Source of the DNA: Myxococcota bacterium
GTDB lineage: Bacteria > Myxococcota_A > UBA796 > UBA9615 > JAKLKC01
Direction of reading: 5' to 3'
Assembly (NCBI GenBank): GCA_023150875.1
Contig: JAKLKC010000018.1
Span: 43,303 to 107,302, forward strand
Length of the DNA stretch: 64,000 nt
The translations under genes were made by a program, and so were the position numbers. Of this stretch, positions 18,304 through 25,699 are shown one piece after another; position 1 is the first letter of the stretch; each line of letters begins with the position of its first letter. Below the pieces are notes generated by a model. That model did not search any database and was not told where the DNA came from. It saw only the letters and a program-made list of their open reading frames with translations.

Positions 18304-19865
18304 CACCCGCGGGCGGGGGCGAGGGTGCCCCCCGGGGAGGGGAGGAGGGAGGCGCCCTCGCCCTGGGGCGCCGCCAGGCACAGCTCCCCCACCACCCGGC
18401 CTCCGGTGGCGCGGATCCGGACGACGGTGGGGCTCCGCATCACCAGGGGCAGGTCGGAGGCGACGCCGAGGCGCACCCGGGCGGCGTCCAGGCGCCGGAG
18501 GGTGGGCGCCCGCAGCCCCTCCCACACGTCGACGAAGGCCGCGGGGTCCTGGAGCATCGCCGGCTTCAGGTGGATCAGGCGGGCCCAGGTGCCGGTGTTG
18601 AAGTAGATCCCCCCCGAGGGCCGGCGCAGCGCCCGCCGCAGGTGGGTGTGGCCGGCGACGACGAAGTCCAGATCGGGGCTCGTGGCGCCGTCCAGGGCGC
18701 GGAAGACCTCGTCCTCGTGGGAGGGATCGAAGCTGCGGTCGTCCGCCAGGCCCAGGAGGGCCCGGCGCACCCTCTCGTGGTCCGGGAGCCCCTGCACCCG
18801 ACCCCACAGGGAGCGGCCGATCCCCGCCAGGGCGTCGCCGACCCCCAGCGTATCGTATCCGCCCTCCTCCTCTCCGGCCAGGGCCACGGGGTCCACGCCC
18901 CGCCGCAGCATGTCGTCCACCTCGTCGAGGAGGGCGGAGCCGCCCTCCGGAGCGGGGGAGGATCCCCCGGCCTCGTCGATCCGCCGCGCGGCGCGGGCCA
19001 GGAGGGGGGACTCCTCGCCCCCCGTCCCCTCGAGGCCGGGGTCCGCCCCCAGCACCGCGGGCAGGCGCCGCCGGTCCAGCGCGGCGTGGGCCGCCAGCCT
19101 CCCCACGTCCCCGATCCGGGCGGCCAACCGCCAGTCCAACGCGAACAGGACCGTGAAGACCGCCTCGATCTCCGGCTTCAGCAGGTCCACGAAGGGGTAG
19201 CGGGCCTTCACCGCGTTCATCACGTCGACGACGAGGCGCGTACCGGCGTTGGCGGGCCAGGGGGGAGGTGGGGCGCCGGCGAGGACCGCCGCCGAGGTCT
19301 CGGCCAGGGCCCCCCGGTCCACGATGTTCCAGTCGTCGGCGGTGTTCCCGTGGACGCACAGCACCCGGGAGGGGCCCACCCGGCAGGCGTAGCCCGCCCC
19401 GTCGAGGGCGATCCGCAGCCGCCCGCGGGCCGCCTCGGTGGCGTCGTCGGGGCCGCCGGGGCCGTCGCAGAGGGTCCGGATCAGGCGGTGGCGGACGTCG
19501 GGGAGGGCCAGCTCCACGTCGTGGTTGCCCAGGGCGAGCACCAGGTGGCAGCCGGGGGACCGGGCGAAGGCCGAGAGGGCGTCGAACACGGGGGAGAAGG
19601 CCGGGTCCCGGCGGATGGCGTCGAACTTGGAAAGGGCCCCGGGCACGTCCAGGTACTGCCCGGGCCTCGGCCCCTGGGCCAGGAAGTCTACGATGTCGCC
19701 GTTCAGCACCAGGCCCACCCGCCGCCCCGCCGCGCCGGCCGCGGCGGAGCGGATCACCCGGGCGAGGAGGTCCCCCTGGTCGAAGATCTGGAAGTCCGGG
19801 GAGGGTCCGCCCAGGTGGAGGTCCGACACCACCTGGAGCTCGTCGTAGACGTCGATGTCCTCCAC
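18303..19865 (-). CDS. Calcineurin-like metallophosphoesterase
   Basis: 520 residues, large for the family. All metal motifs are visible: VVSDLHLGG near 13, LNGDIVD near 54, LALGNHDVE near 108, VHGN near 165 and VAGHTHLRR near 410. A 200-residue insertion between the fourth and fifth motifs contains acidic and Gly-rich stretches and is unlike ordinary phosphoesterases. The GTG start at 19865 has GGGAGG seven bases upstream. No signal peptide is present, so it acts in the cytoplasm. The substrate could be nucleotide, nucleic acid or phospholipid. It is tightly coupled to the CHAT protease gene. Confidence 0.88.
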   Translation of the reverse strand: MEDIDVYDELQVVSDLHLGGPSPDFQIFDQGDLLARVIRSAAAGAAGRRVGLVLNGDIVDFLAQGPRPGQYLDVPGALSKFDAIRRDPAFSPVFDALSAFARSPGCHLVLALGNHDVELALPDVRHRLIRTLCDGPGGPDDATEAARGRLRIALDGAGYACRVGPSRVLCVHGNTADDWNIVDRGALAETSAAVLAGAPPPPWPANAGTRLVVDVMNAVKARYPFVDLLKPEIEAVFTVLFALDWRLAARIGDVGRLAAHAALDRRRLPAVLGADPGLEGTGGEESPLLARAARRIDEAGGSSPAPEGGSALLDEVDDMLRRGVDPVALAGEEEGGYDTLGVGDALAGIGRSLWGRVQGLPDHERVRRALLGLADDRSFDPSHEDEVFRALDGATSPDLDFVVAGHTHLRRALRRPSGGIYFNTGTWARLIHLKPAMLQDPAAFVDVWEGLRAPTLRRLDAARVRLGVASDLPLVMRSPTVVRIRATGGRVVGELCLAAPQGEGASLLPSPGGTLAPARG

Positions 19866-19883
19866 TTTCCAACCTCCCTCGCG

Positions 19884-21629
19884 TCAGTACAGGGCGCGCA
19901 CGCGGGTCGAGAGGGTGAGCCTCGCCCGTTCCAGCTCGACGGTGACGGTGCCGTCGGCGATGGGGAGGTCCAGGGTCCCCTCCCCCAGCGACTCGTCGGC
20001 GTCGAACAGGTTCTCGAAGACGTCGTGGGTCGCGTACCAGTCCGCCTCCAGGGCCTTCAGGGCGAGGCGGATGGAGGTCATCTCGTCGAAGACCGGGCCG
20101 TCCACGATGGCCTCGCCGGGGGAGAGGGTCGCCCCCTCCTCCATCGCGTAGACCGGCACCACCCGGTGGGACATGCGGCGGACGTCCACGACGGGGTCCC
20201 GGCCGAAGACCTCCCCCAGCCACGGCCATCGGACCTCGGTCTCCACCACCACCTCGGCGGGAGGCTCGCCGGTCTCCTCCAGGTCGAGGGCGTCGTCCCT
20301 CTCGCGGTCGTCCAGGAGCTCGATGGACTCCAGGACCACCGTGAAGCGGCGGGAGCCCACCAGGGCGGCGGCCCCCGCGGCGTGGGCGCCGTCGGAGTCG
20401 CGGGTGGCGAAGTGGTCGGTCCAGGCGTAGCTCCGGGACGAGGCCAGCAGCTCCCCCGAAGGGGTGGGGAGGCGGGCGTCCGGGGCCATGGCGTGGAACC
20501 ACTGGTCGTCGCTGAACAGGATCCCGTCGTTGGGCCAGGACTCGGGGTTGACCAGGTCCAGGAGGGGCAGGCCGAAGGCGTCCTCGAAGGTGGGGCGATC
20601 GGCGACGACGTGGTGGACGACCATGCCCCCGAAGGCGGGGTTGTTGCCCTCGGTGCGGACGTGGTCGCAGGCGGCCACGTTGGACTCGTACCAGTCGTAG
20701 CTCATGTGGTCCACGTCCACGAGGTCGAGGCCGATCAGGTCGGCGTACTCGGCGAGCAGGTAGCCGGGCTCGGCCATGGCGGCGCCCGCCACCACCCCGG
20801 CGTAGGTGACCCAGCGGGTGGGGAGGCCGTCCGAGACCAGGCCGTCCACGTCGTTCTCCAGGAGGTACCGCATCACCTCGCAGCCCATGGACTCGCAGGT
20901 GAAGGCGATGCCCGTCGCGGTGGGGACCCGGCCCAGGAGGTTCCGGGCCTGCTTGGCGACGATCAGGGCGTAGCGGGGGATCCCGCTCAGGGCCTCCACC
21001 TCGGCGGCGTCGTCCGCGGTGTACCACTCCGGCGGGAGGGTCCCGTAGTAGTGGGAGCCCACCACCTGGTTGGGGGCGTAGGGGTCCACGGTGCCGTTCG
21101 GGAAGCCGGTGTAGAGGCGCACCCCGTCGGCGTGGGGGCCGCCGCCGGTGTCGTGGCCGTAGGCCTCCTCCGCCCCGGCGCCGTCCAGGATCCAGCCGTG
21201 GAGGTGGATGACGGGGGTGGACAGGGGATCGTGGACGGGGGGTGGGCGGGAGACGCAGGATGTGGGGGGAGGCGGATCGGTGTCGTCGTCGGCGGTGTCG
21301 TCGTCGGGAGGGGCGGTGTCGTCGTCGGCGGTGTCGTCGTCGGGAGGGGCGGTGTCGTCGTCGGGAGGGGCGGTGTCGTCGTCGGCCGTGTCGTCGTCCG
21401 CGGCGTCGTCGTCGGCGGCGTCGTCGTCCGCAGTGTCGTCGTCCGCGGTGTCGTCGTCGGCGGTGTCGTCGTCGGCGGTGTCGTCGTCCGCGGTGTCGTC
21501 GTCCGCGGTGTCGTCGTCCGCGGCGTCGTCGTCCGTCGGGAGGTCGTCGTCGTCGCCGGCCGGCGCATCGTCAGTGCAGCCCCCGGCGAGGGCCACCGCC
21601 ACCCCGAGCCACAGGATCCCTATCCGCAT
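19884..21629 (-). CDS. DDDT-linked lipoprotein with alpha/beta-hydrolase domain
   Basis: 581 residues. Lipobox LAGGC at about residue 18 precedes an acidic linker of about 100 residues made of DDDT, DDDA and PPDDD units. The C-terminal 450 residues look like an alpha/beta-hydrolase: VIHLHGW is the oxyanion strand, AFTCESMGCEV resembles a nucleophile elbow (Ser in ESMG), and GGMVVHHVVAD follows. It may be a lipase or esterase displayed at the outer membrane. The linker DNA is a G/C-rich minisatellite. The gene ends 18 bases before the phosphoesterase, so transcription may continue into the CHAT pair. GGGAGG lies five bases before the ATG. Confidence 0.8.
   Translation of the reverse strand: MRIGILWLGVAVALAGGCTDDAPAGDDDDLPTDDDAADDDTADDDTADDDTADDDTADDDTADDDTADDDAADDDAADDDTADDDTAPPDDDTAPPDDDTADDDTAPPDDDTADDDTDPPPPTSCVSRPPPVHDPLSTPVIHLHGWILDGAGAEEAYGHDTGGGPHADGVRLYTGFPNGTVDPYAPNQVVGSHYYGTLPPEWYTADDAAEVEALSGIPRYALIVAKQARNLLGRVPTATGIAFTCESMGCEVMRYLLENDVDGLVSDGLPTRWVTYAGVVAGAAMAEPGYLLAEYADLIGLDLVDVDHMSYDWYESNVAACDHVRTEGNNPAFGGMVVHHVVADRPTFEDAFGLPLLDLVNPESWPNDGILFSDDQWFHAMAPDARLPTPSGELLASSRSYAWTDHFATRDSDGAHAAGAAALVGSRRFTVVLESIELLDDRERDDALDLEETGEPPAEVVVETEVRWPWLGEVFGRDPVVDVRRMSHRVVPVYAMEEGATLSPGEAIVDGPVFDEMTSIRLALKALEADWYATHDVFENLFDADESLGEGTLDLPIADGTVTVELERARLTLSTRVRALY
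21283..21549. repeat. Minisatellite encoding DDDT linker
   Basis: A tandem array with a 15-base core (on the plus strand GTCGTCGTC-GGCGGT and variants) encodes Ala-Asp-Asp-Asp-Thr units on the minus strand. Units vary mainly at the fourth codon (GCG, GCC) and by occasional PP inserts. Such arrays expand and shrink by slippage, so linker length is probably variable between strains. Confidence 0.85.
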
Positions 21630-21654
21630 GAGGGCCTCCCCCGCCGCCTGGGCT

Positions 21655-23361
21655 TCAGGTCTCGCCGGGCACCACGTCCAGCGTCACCGCCGTGTCCACG
21701 GAGTAGCCGTCGGCGGATCCGTCGGGCGCGGCGTCGCAGTAGAGCCAGCTCGTCCCCGCGTCCAGCGAGAAGCGCCACGCCAGGTCGTAGCCGCCGGCGT
21801 CGTAGCCCCCCAGGTCCAGGCGGTACTCGTCGTCGTTGCCGTACTGGGCGTTGAAGATCGTGGAGTGCCAGTCCCAGCCGCCGTCCCAGGGAAGGGAGCC
21901 GTCGGGGCCGACGCCGACCTCGGCCACCACGTCCGGGGACGCTCCGGGATCGGCGGTGACGCCGTCGGCGTAGACCCTGCCGTACACCGTCACGATCCCG
22001 CCGACGTACAGGGCGATGGGATCGGGCCACTGGTGGGTGCACCACTCGGCGATGTCGCCGGCCACCGTCAGGGAGGCCAGGTCGTCCGGCGAGAAGCCGT
22101 CATCGGTGCCCCCGAGGTCGGCGTAGGTCCACTCCCCCCCGTCGACCCGGAAGCGGTAGGCGACGGAGAAGGCGCCGGTGTCGGGGGGGCCAAGGGCGAG
22201 GGAGTACTCGTCGTTGGAGAGGTCGCCCGGGGCCAGGCCGTCCACGTCGCCGGCGTAGGGGGCGGCCTCGAAGGTCCAGCCCGGGGCGGAGCGGGGATCG
22301 GTCCCCGCGGGGCCCCAGCCGGCCTCGGCCTCTACCCCCGCTCCGGCGCCCGGCCCCGGTGTGCGGCCCTCGACGAAGACCCTCCCATAGAAGACCTCCG
22401 CGCCCCCGGGCTCCAACACCACCTCGGGCGGGTGCTGGAGGATCGCCCAGGCCACGTACGCGGCGGGCGCGGTGTCGTCGTCGGCGGTGTCGTCGTCGGC
22501 GGTGTCGTCGTCGGCGGTGTCGTCGTCTCCGGGGGAGGTGTCGTCGTCTCCGGGCGCGGTGTCGTCGTCTCCGGGGGCGGTGTCGTCGTCTCCGGGGGCG
22601 GTGTCGTCGTCTCCGGGCGCGGTGTCGTCGTCCCCGGGGGCGGTGTCGTCGTCGGCGGTGTCGTCGTCGGCGGTGTCGTCGTCCCCGGGGGCGGTGTCGT
22701 CGTCGCCCCCTCCCTCCTCCACCACGAGGCGGGCGGCGTCCGCGGGGTCGTAGCCGTCGTCGGTGCCGTCGACGTCGGCGTAGAGCCAGGCGCCGCCGTT
22801 CAGGCGGAAGCGACATGCGACGTCGTACTCCCCCGGCAGGGCCGGGCTCAGCTCGGCCATGTACTCGTCGTTCGCCAGGTCGCCGGCGACGAGGCCGTCC
22901 GCGTCGACGTTGAAGCCCGCCGACGCCCACTCCCAGGAGGCGTCCAGCGCCGGGTCGCTCCCGGGCCCGCCGAAGCCGCACTGGCCCTCGATCCCGGCTC
23001 CCTGTCCCACCCCCACGGTGACCCCCGGCTCGTGGACCCTCCCGTAGAACGTGACGGCCTCCCCGAGTGCCACGGTGGCGTCATGGGGCCACTGGATCCC
23101 CGCCCAGGCGGGGGGATCCCCGGGGGGACCGGTGTCGTCGTCGGCGGTGTCGTCGTCGGCGGTGTCGTCGTCGGCGGTGTCGTCGTCGGCGGTGTCGTCG
23201 TCGGGGGGCGTGGCGTCGTCGTCCGACGCGTCGTCGTCGGCGATGTCGTCGTCCGACGTGTCGTCGTCGACGGCGTCGTCATCCTGCGCGTCGCTCCCGG
23301 TGCAGCCGGCGGTCGCCGTCGTCCAGGCCAGCGCGATCATCGCCCATCGGATCGGAGACAC
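21655..23361 (-). CDS. Lipoprotein of three repeated beta-modules on DDDT linkers
   Basis: 568 residues. Lipobox ATAGC, then an acidic DDDT linker, then three copies of an about 115-residue module at about 85-200, 300-420 and 440-560. The modules share TFYGRV/VFYGRV/TVYGRV, a NDEY motif in the middle and a DDGY/DDGF/ADGY motif near the end, with one Cys pair in modules 1 and 3. A second DDDT/APGDDD linker separates modules 1 and 2. I do not know the module from any named family; the alternating hydrophobic pattern suggests an Ig-like beta sandwich. The GTG at 23361 has GGAGG nine bases upstream. Probably a surface-displayed adhesin or binding protein. Confidence 0.75.
   Translation of the reverse strand: MSPIRWAMIALAWTTATAGCTGSDAQDDDAVDDDTSDDDIADDDASDDDATPPDDDTADDDTADDDTADDDTADDDTGPPGDPPAWAGIQWPHDATVALGEAVTFYGRVHEPGVTVGVGQGAGIEGQCGFGGPGSDPALDASWEWASAGFNVDADGLVAGDLANDEYMAELSPALPGEYDVACRFRLNGGAWLYADVDGTDDGYDPADAARLVVEEGGGDDDTAPGDDDTADDDTADDDTAPGDDDTAPGDDDTAPGDDDTAPGDDDTAPGDDDTSPGDDDTADDDTADDDTADDDTAPAAYVAWAILQHPPEVVLEPGGAEVFYGRVFVEGRTPGPGAGAGVEAEAGWGPAGTDPRSAPGWTFEAAPYAGDVDGLAPGDLSNDEYSLALGPPDTGAFSVAYRFRVDGGEWTYADLGGTDDGFSPDDLASLTVAGDIAEWCTHQWPDPIALYVGGIVTVYGRVYADGVTADPGASPDVVAEVGVGPDGSLPWDGGWDWHSTIFNAQYGNDDEYRLDLGGYDAGGYDLAWRFSLDAGTSWLYCDAAPDGSADGYSVDTAVTLDVVPGET
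22470..22706. repeat. Second DDDT minisatellite inside the same gene
   Basis: An array of 15-base units encodes ADDDT, interspersed with about nine 18-base units encoding APGDDD-type repeats. It sits between modules 1 and 2 of the three-module lipoprotein and resembles the array at 21283-21549 in base sequence. Confidence 0.8.
23130..23285. repeat. Third DDDT minisatellite, N-terminal linker
   Basis: Tandem GTCGTCGTC-GGCGGT units plus degenerate GAC/GTCC variants encode the linker after the lipobox of the three-module lipoprotein. Units nearest the signal peptide are most diverged (DDDAVDDD, DDDIADDD) and those next to module 1 are nearly identical, as expected of an array growing from one end. 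Confidence 0.75.
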
Positions 23362-23432
23362 TGGGGAACCCCTCCTCGGCCCTCGCCCCTCCCGCGGGGG
23401 AGTCTAGCGCTACCGCGCGATCTTGTGAACGC

Positions 23433-24302
23433 TCAGGCCGGCGGCTTCCGCTGTCGCATCAGGCCCTCCTGGGCGACGGTGGCCACCAGCAGGCCCTCCC
23501 GGGTGAAGAAGCGCCCCAGCACCAGCCCTCGGCCTCCGCTCGCAGACGGGCTCTCCACGTCGTACAGGAGCCAGTCGTCCATGCGGAAGGGCCGGTGGAA
23601 CCAGATCGCGTGGTCCAGGCTGGCCACCTGCATCCCCGGGGTCAGCCAGCTCACCCCGTGGGGGAGCATGGCGGTGAGCAGCAGGTTGAAGTCCGAGGCG
23701 TAGGCCAGCAGGTAGCGGTGGACGGCGAGGTCGTCGGGCAGCCTCCCCGTGGCCCGGTACCACAGGTGCCGCCGGGGGGGAGCGGGGGAGGGTGCGAGCA
23801 GGTTGTAGGGGTGGACGGGCCGGATCTCGAAGGGGCGCTCCGCCGTCGCCATCTCCCGCAGGGGCTCGGGGATCCGGTCGGCGAAGAGGCGGGCCATGTC
23901 CGCCTCCGAGGGCAGGCCGTCGGGTCCCGGGGCGTCGGGCATGGGGTCCTGGTGGGACAGGCCGGGCTCCTCCACCTGGAACGAGGCGGAGAGGCTGAAG
24001 ATCGCCTGTCCGCCCTGGATCGCCACCACCCGCCGGGTGTTGAAGCTGCCGCCGTCCCGGATTCGGTCGACGTCGTACACGATGGGCCGCGAGGCGTCCC
24101 CCTGCCGCATGAAGTACCCTTGCATGGAGTGGACCCCCCTCTCGGGGGGGACCGTCTGGGCGGCGGCGGACAGGGCCTGGCCCAGCACCTGCCCCCCGAA
24201 GACCGACCCCCAGCCCAGGTCCTGGCTCTGGCCCCGGAAGAGGTTCCGCTCGATGCGCTCCAGGCGGAGCAGGTCGAGGAGCTCGTTCAGCACGTCGCGC
24301 AT
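23433..24302 (-). CDS. tesB: Acyl-CoA thioesterase II
   Basis: 289 residues, the usual TesB length. It is a double hot-dog enzyme: the N-terminal half has FGGQVLGQALSAAAQTV and VHSMQGYFMRQGD, the C-terminal half ASLDHAIWFHRPFRMDDWLLYDVESPSASGGRG, which contains the catalytic Asp and Ser/Thr region. It hydrolyses medium- and long-chain acyl-CoA in the cytoplasm. The ATG at 24302 has AAGGAG five bases upstream. It is 50 bases downstream of a methyltransferase gene. Confidence 0.94.
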   Translation of the reverse strand: MRDVLNELLDLLRLERIERNLFRGQSQDLGWGSVFGGQVLGQALSAAAQTVPPERGVHSMQGYFMRQGDASRPIVYDVDRIRDGGSFNTRRVVAIQGGQAIFSLSASFQVEEPGLSHQDPMPDAPGPDGLPSEADMARLFADRIPEPLREMATAERPFEIRPVHPYNLLAPSPAPPRRHLWYRATGRLPDDLAVHRYLLAYASDFNLLLTAMLPHGVSWLTPGMQVASLDHAIWFHRPFRMDDWLLYDVESPSASGGRGLVLGRFFTREGLLVATVAQEGLMRQRKPPA

Positions 24303-24352
24303 GGGTCTCCTTCCGGGCGCGGGGGCCCCGAGCGGCCACTTCAGCCCTGGGT

Positions 24353-24976
24353 TCAGCCCTTGGTCGCCGTCGCCAGGGAGATCGTCCCCCCGTGGGCCGC
24401 GCGGGTCGGCAGGGAGCGGTGCTCGAAGTCCCGGCCCACCCGCTCCAGGGGCTCCCAGAAGCGCCGCCGGATGTCGGCGCGGGCGACGACCTCCACCATG
24501 CGCCCCTGGAGCCCGGGGCGCTCCGCGTACACGTCCACGACGACGCAGCGCCCCCCTTCGGACAGCAGGGACCAGAGGTTGGCGAACACGGCGTCGGGAT
24601 CGGGGAACACCGACATCCCCAGGAAGACGTGGAGCCGGTCGGGTCGCACGTCCCTCCCCGCCGCCTCCCGCAGCGCGTCCAGGGTCAGGGTCCCGGCGTC
24701 GGCGTGGAGGGGGTGCACGCGGGACCAGCCCGCGGCCGCCGCCCGCCGCCGGGCCTCCCGGAGCATCCCCGGGGACAGGTCCGCCCCCAGGATCGTCCCC
24801 TCCTCCCCCATCGCCGCGCGGAAGGCGGGGAAGCTCTGTCCCGTGCCGCACGGGGCGTCCAGGACGACGGAGGCGGGCCGGAGGTCCAGGGCTTCCGCCG
24901 CCAGGGCCCGCTGCTCGCGGTAGTGGGCCTCGATGGAGGCGTCGTAGAAGCGCGAGAACATGTCGTACCAGGCCAT
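24353..24976 (-). CDS. SAM-dependent class I methyltransferase
   Basis: 207 residues. Motif I is VVLDAPCGTGQSF at about 38-50, followed by ILGADLSPGMLREAR (acidic residue that holds the ribose) and LHVFLGMSVFPDPDAVFANLWSLLSEGG, typical of small-molecule methyltransferases related to UbiE/COQ5 and MerR-type enzymes. MAWYDMFSRFYDASIEAHY at the start resembles UbiE-like proteins. The substrate cannot be inferred. The ATG at 24976 has GGAGG five bases upstream. Confidence 0.88.
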   Translation of the reverse strand: MAWYDMFSRFYDASIEAHYREQRALAAEALDLRPASVVLDAPCGTGQSFPAFRAAMGEEGTILGADLSPGMLREARRRAAAAGWSRVHPLHADAGTLTLDALREAAGRDVRPDRLHVFLGMSVFPDPDAVFANLWSLLSEGGRCVVVDVYAERPGLQGRMVEVVARADIRRRFWEPLERVGRDFEHRSLPTRAAHGGTISLATATKG

Positions 24977-25123
24977 ACGGACCTCCGCGGGGACGGGCGG
25001 ACCACCCCGCCGCGGCGGGAGTGTACCCGCTCCGCCGCGGGAGCAGGCCCCCGGGGCCGTGGCCTGTGCTACCTTTCCGGGCCTCGCCGCACAGGCCCCC
25101 CCCGGGCCCGCTGGGGAACCGCC

Positions 25124-25657
25124 ATGACCCGAGACTCCGCCCGCTCCGTCGCCCTCCTCCTCGCCCTGGGAGCCAGCCTCGGTTTCGCCGCCTGCGACGC
25201 CGAGGATCCGCCCCCCGCGCCGGTGGAGGGGAGCGCGCCCGTGACGCCCGAGGCTCCCCCCGCCGCCCCCGCCTCCAACCCCGCCGCCGCGGTCCCCGAG
25301 GTGACGTCCCCCACGCCCGCCGCCTCCCCCGCCCCCGCCGGGAAGGTCCGGGTGGTCCGGATCCTGGTGCCGTGGAAGGGGGCGGCCGGCGCGGGGAGCG
25401 GCGTCACCCGCGGGAAGGGCGAGGCCAGGGCCCGCGCCGAGGAGGCCCTGGCGAAGCTCCGCTCCGGCACGGCGGCGTCGGAGGTGGTGAAGTCCTTCTC
25501 CGAGGACGCCCTCGCCTCCAAGGGGGGGGCCATGGGAGATCTCTCCCCGGGGGACCTCCAGGCGCCCTACTCCCGGGTGTTCGAGGTGCCCCCCGGCCAG
25601 GCGACGGAGGTGATGGAGAGCCCCATGGGCTACGTGGTGCTGGTGCGGGGGGACTAA
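25124..25657 (+). CDS. PpiC-type peptidyl-prolyl isomerase lipoprotein
   Basis: 177 residues. Signal peptide with lipobox GFAAC, then a Pro/Ala-rich linker of 45 residues, then a parvulin domain from about 75: RILVPWKGA, ARARAEEALAKLRSG, FSEDALASKGGAMGDLSPGDL and PMGYVVLV. It would isomerise X-Pro bonds in periplasmic or outer-membrane clients. The domain is the complete short parvulin length, with no N-terminal chaperone part as in SurA. It is transcribed divergently from the methyltransferase gene; 147 bases lie between them. Confidence 0.88.
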   Translation: MTRDSARSVALLLALGASLGFAACDAEDPPPAPVEGSAPVTPEAPPAAPASNPAAAVPEVTSPTPAASPAPAGKVRVVRILVPWKGAAGAGSGVTRGKGEARARAEEALAKLRSGTAASEVVKSFSEDALASKGGAMGDLSPGDLQAPYSRVFEVPPGQATEVMESPMGYVVLVRGD

Positions 25658-25699
25658 GGCGAGCAGCCCCGGGACGCCGGTTGCGGCGGATGCCGGGGA

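Noticed and set aside
21283..23285. CRISPR array
   Set aside because: The repeats have no unique spacers and encode DDDT linkers in frame.
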